Shown here: one piece after another, positions 1 to 6,390 of the stretch
How positions within the stretch are numbered: position 1 is the stretch's first letter
Layout: every line of letters begins with the position of its first letter
Program-made: the position numbers and the translations under genes
Notes under the pieces: model-generated
What the model was told of the DNA's origin: nothing
The model's input: only the letters and a program-made list of their open reading frames with translations
The model's database searches: none
NCBI GenBank assembly: GCA_902783535.1
Contig: CACZRJ010000236.1
Location: 1 to 11,137 of the forward strand
Length of the DNA stretch: 11,137 bases
Direction of reading: 5' to 3'
Source of the DNA: an uncultured Ruminococcus sp.
Lineage (GTDB): Bacteria > Bacillota > Clostridia > Oscillospirales > CAG-382

Positions 1-42
1 AAGGCAAAAAAATGAAAGAAACAATAGGAGAGAATTAGAAAA

Positions 43-1983
43 ATGAAGAAACTGATCGCAATTCTTTTGACTGCGGCGCTTCTTTGCACCACGGTGCTTG
101 TGCTCAGCGTATCTGCCACGGCGGTGAACGCGGAGTATGACGTAGCATTCACACAGACGTCCCCGAATATCGACGGCGTTGTCGACAGCGGCGAATACGG
201 AAAATATCCGATTTCCACGTTCGACATCAAAGATTATTCGGATGAGTTCCTGTTGAACCATTACAAAATCACGGACGACGACCTGTCGTTTGAATTCTAC
301 GCAACCTGGGACAAGGACAACTTCTACATGGCATGGGTCGTCCACACTTCGTACGACTCTAGAATACCAGACAGTGAGTTTGCAGAAATAGGCGGGAATA
401 TGTGGCAATACTGCTGTGTACAGTTCATCATCACTCCCGGTGCACCAAATTCCAATGAGAAAAAGTTCCAGACATCTGAGTGGTCCGGCAACTATCTCGA
501 AGCCGGTCTGACCTTGAGAAACGACGGCAAATCGTCCGGCGTCTGCTGGTCTCAGCCAGAAGCGGCAAAAGGCGAATTCGGCCCCGGCGACTGGGAATTC
601 GCAGGGTCCAGAGATGAGAAAAAAGGAATCACCACATATGAAGTCCGGCTTCCTTTCGTGAAGTCCGGTATCGCTACCAAAGGCGACGGCGCTCAGTTTG
701 GCTTGACCTATGCGGTTGCAGCACAGGAGCATTATCTCGATGATGAAAAAACACATGGTATGGTCGAATGGCAGGACGCGATCTTAAATAAGGCGCCATT
801 CGGAGGCCGCACCGGAAAGAATGCCGATAATGCTGCTATCATGACCATGGTCGGCTCCGGCATGAAGGAGGAGGTCATTCCCAACCCCGGAGACAGAAAG
901 GAAGGAAAACTTCCCGAAGGACTGAAAGAATCGCTTCTGAGATTCGACTCCTTGAACAAGGCGATCGAGCAGGACAAATCCACCCTTTTGACGAAATTCG
1001 ATGATCCGATCACCGGATTCAACACCACCTGGTCTTACTGCATGCTTCTCCGCCCGGCTGAGAAGATCAAGCAGCTCGACGGCTACTATACCGTTGCCGC
1101 CGTTTATCCCGGCGACGGAAGCATGACCGATCTTTCGTTCGATACGGAAATCAAGGACGGAGACCTGGTCGCAGTCTTCCACGGTGATGAAGGCGGAGCG
1201 GGATATGAACGCAAACAGCAGGCCGCTTCTCTTCCGATCGGTCAGAAAGTCTATCTCTTCGGCTTTGAAATCGTCAATGACGTAGACGCCAGCTTCAAAT
1301 ACAAGAACGCGCAGCTCTGCATCGTTGAAGATCCTGCCGCCGCGCTTTACGGCACGACCTGGATCTCCGGCGACAACGAGATCGTTTTCTCCTCCAAAGA
1401 GGATATGAAAGTCACCATCAACGGCGAAGAGAAGCCGTTCACGATGAGCGACAAGGGCGTTCTGAAAATCGACGGGAAAAAGACCGACTGGGAAATCGCG
1501 GAAGACGGAAGCCTGATTCTGAACAAAGAGACCTTCGCCAAGGTCGGAGAAGCGGACACCGAAAAACTGTCCTCTCTGATCACCGCGGCGGAAGCGCTTG
1601 CCGAAAACGAATACACCGCTGAAACGTTTGCAGCAGTCAAGTCTGCTCTTGACGCTGCGAAAGCGAAAATCGAAGCCGGCGACCTCGACTCCCGCAACCA
1701 GGAAGAGCTCGATGCGCTTGCCGAAACGCTTGAGAACGCCGTGAAGGCGCTTGAGAAGGTTCCGGAAGAATCTTCCGAAGAGCCCACGCCGGATGAATCC
1801 TCCGCAGAACCCGTGGATGAGTCCAAGCCTGCGGAAGAAAGCAACAATCAGCCCGAATCCAGCGTGCCCGCACAGCAGCCGTCCGGCGGATTCCCGTGGT
1901 GGGGCTGGCTCCTGATCGGACTCGGCGTCGTCGCGATCGTCTGCGTTGTCGTCGTTGTCGTTCTGAAGGGCAAAAAGAAATAA
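43..1983 (+). CDS. Secreted membrane-anchored protein with CBM9/DOMON-like and FIVAR-like domains
   Basis: A 646-residue extracytoplasmic protein of unknown exact role, probably displayed on the outer face of the membrane. Residues 1-30 form a signal peptide (MKK start, long hydrophobic core, likely cleavage after AVNA). Residues about 31-235 read like a CBM9/DOMON-type beta-sandwich, with the typical opening NIDGVVDSGEY followed by YATWDKDNFYMAW; such domains in other proteins bind sugars or haem. About 290-428 is a second beta-rich region, and about 429-505 a small beta domain starting GTTWISGDNEIVF. Residues 507-572 are a helical FIVAR-like repeat. A Ser/Glu/Pro linker follows, then a transmembrane helix (about 614-641) with a KGKKK stop-transfer tail. 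No LPXTG motif is present, so anchoring is by the helix, not sortase. An AGGAG at 26-30 supports the ATG at 43. The ligand cannot be told from sequence; carbohydrate is the best guess. Confidence 0.85.
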   Translation: MKKLIAILLTAALLCTTVLVLSVSATAVNAEYDVAFTQTSPNIDGVVDSGEYGKYPISTFDIKDYSDEFLLNHYKITDDDLSFEFYATWDKDNFYMAWVVHTSYDSRIPDSEFAEIGGNMWQYCCVQFIITPGAPNSNEKKFQTSEWSGNYLEAGLTLRNDGKSSGVCWSQPEAAKGEFGPGDWEFAGSRDEKKGITTYEVRLPFVKSGIATKGDGAQFGLTYAVAAQEHYLDDEKTHGMVEWQDAILNKAPFGGRTGKNADNAAIMTMVGSGMKEEVIPNPGDRKEGKLPEGLKESLLRFDSLNKAIEQDKSTLLTKFDDPITGFNTTWSYCMLLRPAEKIKQLDGYYTVAAVYPGDGSMTDLSFDTEIKDGDLVAVFHGDEGGAGYERKQQAASLPIGQKVYLFGFEIVNDVDASFKYKNAQLCIVEDPAAALYGTTWISGDNEIVFSSKEDMKVTINGEEKPFTMSDKGVLKIDGKKTDWEIAEDGSLILNKETFAKVGEADTEKLSSLITAAEALAENEYTAETFAAVKSALDAAKAKIEAGDLDSRNQEELDALAETLENAVKALEKVPEESSEEPTPDESSAEPVDESKPAEESNNQPESSVPAQQPSGGFPWWGWLLIGLGVVAIVCVVVVVVLKGKKK

Positions 1984-2022
1984 GCCTGAACACCAAACCG
2001 ATTATATTTGATACTTGCGATA

Positions 2023-2060
2023 GGCCAGGCCCACCGGGGGATCCTCGGTGGGCCTGTGCC
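2023..2060 (+). terminator. Strong GC-rich hairpin without a U-tract
   Basis: A perfect 11-bp stem, CAGGCCCACCG (2026-2036) with CGGTGGGCCTG (2046-2056), closes a 9-base loop. GGC/GCC outside it adds three more pairs across a one-base bulge. It lies 40 bases after the stop of the surface protein and 45 bases before the dCMP deaminase start. The stem strength suggests a transcript end, but what follows is AATCCTGATG, not a T-run. It may therefore be a factor-dependent end, a 3'-end stabiliser, or a leader structure for the downstream operon. I see no good sigma-A promoter between it and the next gene. Confidence 0.4.
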
Positions 2061-2100
2061 AATCCTGATGTGGGAGAATTCCCGATGCTTGAGGTGAAAT

Positions 2101-2586
2101 ATGGAACGCAAGAGCAAAATCAATTACTATCTTGACATCGCTCAAACGGTCGCTACGCGCGCGACGTGTCTTCGCAGAAAATTCGGAGCCATCATCGTGC
2201 GCGATGACGTCATCATTTCCACCGGTTACAACGGAGCGCCCCGCGGGAGAAAGAACTGCTGCGATCTCGGCACATGCCTTCGGACCGAAATGAACATCCC
2301 GCGCGGGGAAAGGTATGAACTTTGCCGCTCTGTCCATGCGGAAGCAAATGCGATCATTTCTGCGGCCAGAGACCGGATGCTCGGCGCCGACCTGTACCTG
2401 TGCTGCGTCGACGGCATGAGCGGTGAGCTTGTTCCCGGCACGACGAGCTGCCAGATGTGCAAGAGGCTCGTGATCAATGCGGGCATTCAGCGGGTGATTG
2501 TCAGGAACACCGCTGAAGAATATACGATTTTTTCTGTCGACGACTGGGTCACCAACGACGACAGCCTCGGTACCATCGGATATTGA
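2101..2586 (+). CDS. dCMP deaminase (ComEB family zinc deaminase)
   Basis: Cytoplasmic deoxycytidylate deaminase, 161 residues, a normal family length. The family converts dCMP to dUMP and so feeds thymidylate synthesis. Sequence evidence: the zinc motif HAEAN (His79, catalytic Glu81) and the second half SCQMC (Cys117, Cys120), plus the family stretch TCLRTEMNIPRG before CRSVHAEANAI, which distinguishes dCMP deaminases from tRNA adenosine deaminases. In many members the first zinc Cys follows Pro (PCxxC); here it follows Ser116, a mild deviation. A GAGGTG Shine-Dalgarno at 2091-2096 fits the ATG at 2101. It is the first gene of a same-strand run (2101-5207) and is followed after 33 bases by a lipoprotein gene. 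Function is confident from motifs; nothing local shows its regulation. Confidence 0.93.
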   Translation: MERKSKINYYLDIAQTVATRATCLRRKFGAIIVRDDVIISTGYNGAPRGRKNCCDLGTCLRTEMNIPRGERYELCRSVHAEANAIISAARDRMLGADLYLCCVDGMSGELVPGTTSCQMCKRLVINAGIQRVIVRNTAEEYTIFSVDDWVTNDDSLGTIGY

Positions 2587-2619
2587 CCGGCCGCTTCTTG
2601 CGGAGAAAAGGAGAAGGCA

Positions 2620-3309
2620 ATGCGGATAAAGAAATCCATCAGTCTCATATCTTTGGCGGCTGTGGTCCTTGCCGTCTCATTTCTTTACGGGTGCGGAAAC
2701 GCGAAGCGCGCGGAAATGAATGAATCCGGGTTCACGATTGCCGAAGACGAAAGCGCGTACCTGCTCTGCAGTCCTTTTGCCCTGAAGCCGATCACGGTCG
2801 GAGAAGTATACGCTGCGGCCGGAGACACCAGCTTTTACCGAATCCCTTATCAGGACCCGGCGGAATTCCTGTGCGACAAAGACGCGGCAAGCGGAAGCAG
2901 CTACGTCTATCGCAGCAAACAGTTGCCCGAAGTGACGCTGGAGTCATTCGGCGCAGTCGCGGCATGGGTATATATCGAGGGATTAGAATCGACGATGGTC
3001 GGACAGTTTTATGCTGACGACGAATTCCTTCCGGAGGAAAAACGAGGGCTGAATCCGAGCCAGGACACCTCGCTGGTCAGAAAGATCGCTTCCGCGTTGA
3101 GCAGCGGCACGGCCGTGGAAGTGCCCGATTCATCCTATACGGACGCCGACACCTTCTATATTCGGATGCTCGGGCCGAATTATCCCGGCTTGTATTATAA
3201 CGTCTGTTTCTTCGCCGACAAGGAAGGAAACTACTACCTCGAAGACATGGGAACATTCAAAATCGTCGATTGTCCCGCGGAAGTCGCAATCCGGATGGTC
3301 GGAGAATAA
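2620..3309 (+). CDS. Putative lipoprotein A (paralogue of the next gene)
   Basis: A 229-residue predicted lipoprotein; I do not recognise a named family. Basic MRIKK, a hydrophobic core and the lipobox LYGC put the lipidated cysteine at residue 25, so the mature protein should sit on the outer leaflet of the membrane. The mature part is acidic and Tyr/Phe rich with no membrane segment. Residues 37-110 resemble residues 53-130 of the following lipoprotein (shared G-(E/K)-(V/L)-Y-A, FLCD and ESF landmarks). The remainder, about 111-229, has no counterpart there. AAAGGAG at 2607-2613 fits the ATG at 2620. The next gene begins 10 bases after the stop, with its ribosome binding site overlapping this stop codon, so the two are surely co-transcribed. 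Function unknown. Confidence 0.8.
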   Translation: MRIKKSISLISLAAVVLAVSFLYGCGNAKRAEMNESGFTIAEDESAYLLCSPFALKPITVGEVYAAAGDTSFYRIPYQDPAEFLCDKDAASGSSYVYRSKQLPEVTLESFGAVAAWVYIEGLESTMVGQFYADDEFLPEEKRGLNPSQDTSLVRKIASALSSGTAVEVPDSSYTDADTFYIRMLGPNYPGLYYNVCFFADKEGNYYLEDMGTFKIVDCPAEVAIRMVGE

Positions 3310-3319
3310 GGAGAATTGT

Positions 3320-3748
3320 ATGAAAAAGATCTTTTTGGCGGCTGTTGTGATCTTGATCCTCCTTCCGTCTTTCGCATGCGGGGGAGATATTCCGTATTAC
3401 CACCAGGAGTCTTCATCGGCTCCCGTGATCGACCCCGTTTCAGATCCGGTTCCTGCATTTGTCGTTGGTGAAAACGGATTTTATGATACGGAGAATGACA
3501 TTGAATATGTTCGCATTGAAGGGATTCAACCGAAAAAAATAGGGAAACTGTATGCCTCCGTATCTGTTGGAACCGGCGACGGAGTTTCGGAAAAACGGTT
3601 TTTTGAAATTGAGAATGAGCATCCGACCTATTTTTTGTGCGACGAGAGCGGAAACGTTTTCAAAAACACGATGATGCCGATGCTGTCCATGCCGGGTGAA
3701 GAATCATTCGATCAGCAGTATCCCGGTCTTGAGCCGCCAAGCGAATGA
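3320..3748 (+). CDS. Putative small lipoprotein B (shortened paralogue)
   Basis: A 142-residue secreted protein, probably a lipoprotein, function unknown. MKK plus a hydrophobic core leads to PSFAC, with Cys20 as the likely lipidation site; the lipobox is imperfect (Pro at -4, Phe at -2), so simple secretion is also possible. A Ser/Pro/Val linker (about 30-50) is followed by a region (53-130) similar to residues 37-110 of lipoprotein A, including GFYDTENDIEY, IGKLYA and FLCDES. It stops where the shared region ends, so it is either a minimal single-domain form or a truncated copy. AAGGAG at 3308-3313 overlaps the preceding stop codon. Its TGA overlaps a possible ATG of rimI (ATGA at 3745-3748), indicating translational coupling. 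A-rich codons (AAA, GAA, TTT) look slightly commoner here than in the neighbours. Confidence 0.75.
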   Translation: MKKIFLAAVVILILLPSFACGGDIPYYHQESSSAPVIDPVSDPVPAFVVGENGFYDTENDIEYVRIEGIQPKKIGKLYASVSVGTGDGVSEKRFFEIENEHPTYFLCDESGNVFKNTMMPMLSMPGEESFDQQYPGLEPPSE

Positions 3749-3759
3749 GGAAACGCACG

Positions 3760-4191
3760 ATGACCCGGATTGAACCGCTGTCGGAAGCGACGGTTGTCAC
3801 GGCGGCGGCCGTTGAGAAGGCTTGCCTTGAAACCGCCTGGTCAGAGTCGCAGCTTCGGCAGCTGCCTGCGCATACTGTTTATCTGATTGCGTTGAATGAG
3901 GCCGGAGAAGTTGAAGGGATCTGCAGTGCCAACCGGATGGGAGACGAGGCAGAACTGCTGAACCTCGCCGTTTTACCGGAATACAGAAGGCAGGGAACTG
4001 CCGGCCGGCTGCTGGCTTGTCTGTCTCAAAAACTGTCGGCGGACGGTTTCCGGAAACTGTATCTGGAAGTTGCCGAAACCAATCTGCCGGCCATATCGCT
4101 GTACCGTAAATACGGTTTTTCTGAAATCGGGCTGCGGCGCGGTTTTTATCACGGCACTGACGCCGTACTGATGGAGAAATCATTATGCTGA
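3760..4191 (+). CDS. rimI: RimI-type GNAT N-acetyltransferase
   Basis: GNAT-fold enzyme of the RimI family, which acetylates protein N-termini (classically ribosomal protein S18) using acetyl-CoA. With the start used here it has 143 residues. Acetyl-CoA binding motif A is RRQGTA (residues 76-81), preceded by LNLAVLPEY. The motif B region, NLPAISLYRKYGF, is followed by GLRRGFYHGTDAVLM, matching the usual RimI ending, although the common NYY is GFY here. An upstream ATG at 3745 overlaps the previous stop but has no Shine-Dalgarno. The ATG at 3760 has GAGG at 3747-3750 nine bases away and is preferred. The gene overlaps tsaD by 7 bases. Adjacency to tsaD is the classic arrangement in Firmicutes and strengthens the name, but the true substrate is not proven by sequence. 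Confidence 0.85.
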   Translation: MTRIEPLSEATVVTAAAVEKACLETAWSESQLRQLPAHTVYLIALNEAGEVEGICSANRMGDEAELLNLAVLPEYRRQGTAGRLLACLSQKLSADGFRKLYLEVAETNLPAISLYRKYGFSEIGLRRGFYHGTDAVLMEKSLC

Positions 4192-5207
4192 TTTTTGGAA
4201 TTGAATCATCCTGCGACGAAACCGCCGCCTCTGTCGTCGAAGACGGGAGGATCATCAGGTCAAACGTTGTCGCCACGCAGATCGAACTGCATGCGCTTTA
4301 TGGCGGTGTCGTTCCGGAGATCGCCTCCAGAGCCCATACGGAAGCGATATCAGGCGTGGCGGAGGAAGCGTTCCGTCAAGCGGGCATCTCGCCGGAAGAG
4401 ATCGATGCCGTGGCGGTGACGTATGCGCCCGGACTCATCGGCGCTTTGCTGACTGGTCTCTCTTTCGCAAAAGGATTTGCCTATTCAATGAAGAAACCGA
4501 TCGTTCCCGTTCATCATCTGCGCGGTCACATTGCCGCCAACTATCTTGTCTGGCCCGAATTGAAACCGCCGTTTATCGCCATTTGCGTTTCGGGCGGAAA
4601 CACGGAGCTGATGATTGTTGAGGATTATACGCGTTACCGCTTTGTAGGGACGACAAGGGATGATGCGGCCGGAGAGGCGTTCGACAAATGCGCGCGCGTG
4701 CTCGGCCTTCCGTATCCCGGAGGGGCCGCAATGGATCGCCTGGCGTCAGTCGGAAACAAACACGCATACGCTTTTCATGAAGGATCCGTGGACGGCGCAC
4801 CGTATGATTTTTCCTTTTCCGGATTGAAAACGGCCGTTATCAATACCGTTCATACGGAAACCCAGAAGGGTCGCGTGATCGACGACGCCTTCCGGGCGGA
4901 TATTTCCGCCTCATTCACCGACGCCGTCGTCAGGACGATCGTCGGAAGACTGGAGCATCTCCTGAAGGAGAACGTCGAGGGACTTGACATCGTTCTTGCC
5001 GGTGGCGTCGCCGCAAATTCGCACCTTCGCACAGCCTGTGAAGAACTTGCCGGAAAATACGGACGCAGACTGTTTATGCCTCCGCTGAAACTGTGCGGAG
5101 ACAACGCTGCGATGATCGCTTCTCAGGGTTATTACGAGTTCGTTTCAGGAGCGAATGCCAGCTGGTCGCTGAATGCTTACGCGACAAAATCGGTATCCGA
5201 GGGATAG
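4185..5207 (+). CDS. tsaD: tRNA threonylcarbamoyladenosine transferase TsaD
   Basis: Full-length TsaD (340 residues), the ASKHA-fold catalytic subunit that transfers the threonylcarbamoyl group to A37 of ANN-decoding tRNAs (t6A), working with TsaB and TsaE. Diagnostic sequence: start LIFGIESSCDETAASV, the metal-binding HHLRGH (His111, His115), SGGNTELM, the phosphate-binding GEAFDKCARVLGLPYPGG, FSFSGLKTAV, LAGGVAANSHLR and the C-terminal metal ligand Asp306 in CGDNAAMIA. All expected residues are intact. GGAG at 4173-4176 inside rimI gives the start at 4185, and translation is coupled with rimI. In many Firmicutes tsaE and tsaB precede rimI; here two lipoprotein genes and a dCMP deaminase stand there, so tsaB and tsaE must lie elsewhere. 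A strong terminator follows directly. Confidence 0.97.
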   Translation: MLIFGIESSCDETAASVVEDGRIIRSNVVATQIELHALYGGVVPEIASRAHTEAISGVAEEAFRQAGISPEEIDAVAVTYAPGLIGALLTGLSFAKGFAYSMKKPIVPVHHLRGHIAANYLVWPELKPPFIAICVSGGNTELMIVEDYTRYRFVGTTRDDAAGEAFDKCARVLGLPYPGGAAMDRLASVGNKHAYAFHEGSVDGAPYDFSFSGLKTAVINTVHTETQKGRVIDDAFRADISASFTDAVVRTIVGRLEHLLKENVEGLDIVLAGGVAANSHLRTACEELAGKYGRRLFMPPLKLCGDNAAMIASQGYYEFVSGANASWSLNAYATKSVSEG

Positions 5208-5230
5208 ACTTTTTTCCGGAAAAACAATCC

Positions 5231-5260
5231 GAAAATGCGCGCCGGACGGCGCGCATTTTC
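5231..5260 (+). terminator. Intrinsic terminator of the tsaD operon
   Basis: A perfect 13-bp stem, GAAAATGCGCGCC (5231-5243) with GGCGCGCATTTTC (5248-5260), and a GGAC tetraloop. The A-rich 5' arm and T-rich 3' arm are typical of an intrinsic terminator that can work in both directions. It lies 24 bases after the tsaD stop and ends the 2101-5207 gene run. Confidence 0.88.
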
Positions 5261-5303
5261 TGCTGAAATTATGAGTTTCGTCACAATTCCTTCAAAGTGC
5301 GAG

Positions 5304-5469
5304 TGACATAATAATTGGCTGAAAAAGTGGAAAAGTCTGTGGAAAAATCAGGGTTTTGCACCGAAAAGGCGGAAAAGAATGATGCGACGGGGCTTCGAGA
5401 AGTGGAAAACCCGGTGGAAAAAGTGGAAAACCATGGTTTTTCGGTTGCGAGCAAATATTGATTATGTCA
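5304..5469. repeat. GTGGAAAA repeat block bracketed by a 9-bp inverted repeat
   Basis: Five exact copies of GTGGAAAA start at 5327, 5339, 5402, 5414 and 5423, with one variant GCGGAAAA at 5369, all within 104 bases. The composite GTGGAAAA-N4-GTGGAAAAA occurs twice, 75 bases apart. Every spacing (12, 30, 33, 12, 9) is a multiple of three. The block is flanked by TGACATAAT (5304-5312) and its exact inverse ATTATGTCA (5461-5469), and contains the perfect palindrome AAAACCATGGTTTT (5427-5440). In the frame of the repeats a 48-codon reading frame runs from TTG 5315 to TGA 5459-5461, made of repeated VEK/VEN; it has no Shine-Dalgarno, so I do not call it a gene. Position between two terminators suggests an intergenic repeat element. 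Identity and function unknown. Confidence 0.7.
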
Positions 5470-5584
5470 ACAAGCAGGTGCTCTTTTTTGTAAAAAAGAC
5501 GAGACAATAGACATAATGTTTCTTACCGGTAAACGGCCTCCGGTCGAGATCATTTGGACTGAGCAAAAAGACGGTTCAGGCAAG
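5470..5584. other. Gene-free spacer with small inverted repeats
   Basis: No convincing gene is seen here. It holds a weak AT hairpin, CTTTTT-TGTA-AAAAAG (5483-5498), another GACATAAT (5510-5517) that repeats the bracket motif of the neighbouring repeat block, and ACCGG/CCGGT arms (5525-5529, 5540-5544). TTGTAA (5488-5493) and CATAAT (5512-5517), 18 bases apart, make a weak plus-strand promoter match that would read toward the hairpin at 5585-5616. Together with the repeat block and terminators this accounts for the whole 5208-5680 gap. Confidence 0.4.
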
Positions 5585-5616
5585 AAAAGCGCCCACGTTT
5601 GACATCGGGCACTTTT
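5585..5616 (-). terminator. Terminator of the D-lyxose isomerase gene
   Basis: Read on the minus strand, AAAAGTGCCC (5616-5607) pairs with GGGCGCTTTT (5594-5585) over 10 bp with a single U-G wobble, closing a 12-base loop and ending in a U-run within the stem. On the plus strand the same place has a C-A mismatch, so it fits a minus-strand transcript better. It lies about 65 bases past the stop of the minus-strand gene. Confidence 0.7.
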
Positions 5617-5680
5617 TGCGTTCGGCTGTTTTTGAATGACGGTTCGGAAGCGGTTTTGAACGTTGGGAAATGAATCGGTT

Positions 5681-6361
5681 TTACGGGGCGGGCGGATACT
5701 CGTTGCAGAGGAGGTAGAGCGGCGGCTCATCCTCTTCGATGGACGGAAAGCGTCCCTGCGGTTCATAGAATCGATTATCCGTGTTGTCGTCGTTCACCAT
5801 GGAAACTTCTCCGATCAGGCACGGTCCGAATCCCTTTTCTGCCCAGAATTCGTGATACTGAAATGGCGGAAGGGTGATGGATTCTCCGGGAAGGAGCCGA
5901 AGCACGGTTCCCGCGGGAACTGTTTTTTCGCATCCGTCAAGATGCACGGTCACAGGAGTATCCGCAAGTTCTTCGCTTTCTCCGCAGTTGTAAACGCGGA
6001 TCATCAGATGTCCTCCTCCGCGGTTGATAATGTCTTCCATTTTGTGCCAGTGGAAATGCATCGGGCTGTCCTGATCTTCCTGGGAGATCAGATACTTTTC
6101 AGCATATGTTTTTTTGCATTTCGGGTCTTTCAGATTTCCGTTCCGCATGGTAAAAAGGAAAAGGCCGATCCGGTTGAAGTCCCCGTGTCCATAGTCGGTA
6201 ATGTCCCAGCCCAGCATATTCTCGCGGATTTCGTCGTATGAATGATCCTTGCTTTTCCATTCATCCGGGGTGAAGTAGGCGAAAGGCGGAAGCGCGCATT
6301 TCATTTCTTTCATGAAGGAAATGGTTTCGCGCATGATTTGATTGATCTCAGAACGTTTCAT
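5681..6361 (-). CDS. D-lyxose isomerase (cupin-type ketol-isomerase)
   Basis: Cytoplasmic 226-residue sugar isomerase of the D-lyxose ketol-isomerase family, which interconverts D-lyxose and D-xylulose and usually also D-mannose and D-fructose with a divalent metal. The hallmark is SPMHFHWHKMEDIINRGGG: His102, His104 and Glu109 are the expected metal ligands, with His170 (FQYHEFW) as the fourth on the opposite cupin strand. GESITLPPFQYHEFWAEKG is also typical. GAGAGGGG (8368-style spacing aside, positions 6375-6368) lies just upstream of the ATG at 6361. A sigma-A promoter is present at 6391-6419. No transporter, kinase or regulator of a sugar operon is adjacent, so the in vivo substrate is not indicated by context. 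The gene is monocistronic, with its own promoter and terminator, and diverges from the aminotransferase. Confidence 0.9.
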   Translation of the reverse strand: MKRSEINQIMRETISFMKEMKCALPPFAYFTPDEWKSKDHSYDEIRENMLGWDITDYGHGDFNRIGLFLFTMRNGNLKDPKCKKTYAEKYLISQEDQDSPMHFHWHKMEDIINRGGGHLMIRVYNCGESEELADTPVTVHLDGCEKTVPAGTVLRLLPGESITLPPFQYHEFWAEKGFGPCLIGEVSMVNDDNTDNRFYEPQGRFPSIEEDEPPLYLLCNEYPPAP

Positions 6362-6390
6362 AAAAAGCCCCTCTCTTCTTTTCTTATGTC

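Noticed and set aside
1347..1847. 166-codon open frame on the minus strand, rich in Ser/Ala
   Set aside because: It is the antisense shadow of the Glu/Ala-rich FIVAR and linker region of the surface protein; no ribosome binding site and low-complexity composition.
1741..1983. LPXTG sortase anchor on the surface protein
   Set aside because: The C-terminus has a linker, a hydrophobic helix and KGKKK but no LPXTG-like motif before the helix.
3745..3759. Start of rimI at the ATG overlapping the previous stop
   Set aside because: No Shine-Dalgarno precedes it, whereas the ATG at 3760 has GAGG nine bases upstream; kept only as an alternative.
5304..5469. CRISPR array
   Set aside because: The repeats are only 8 bases with 1-25 base irregular spacing; no 25-40 base repeats, unique spacers or cas genes are present.
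5663..6241. 192-codon open frame on the plus strand
   Set aside because: It overlaps the D-lyxose isomerase gene in antisense, whose metal-binding motifs, promoter and ribosome binding site are clear.
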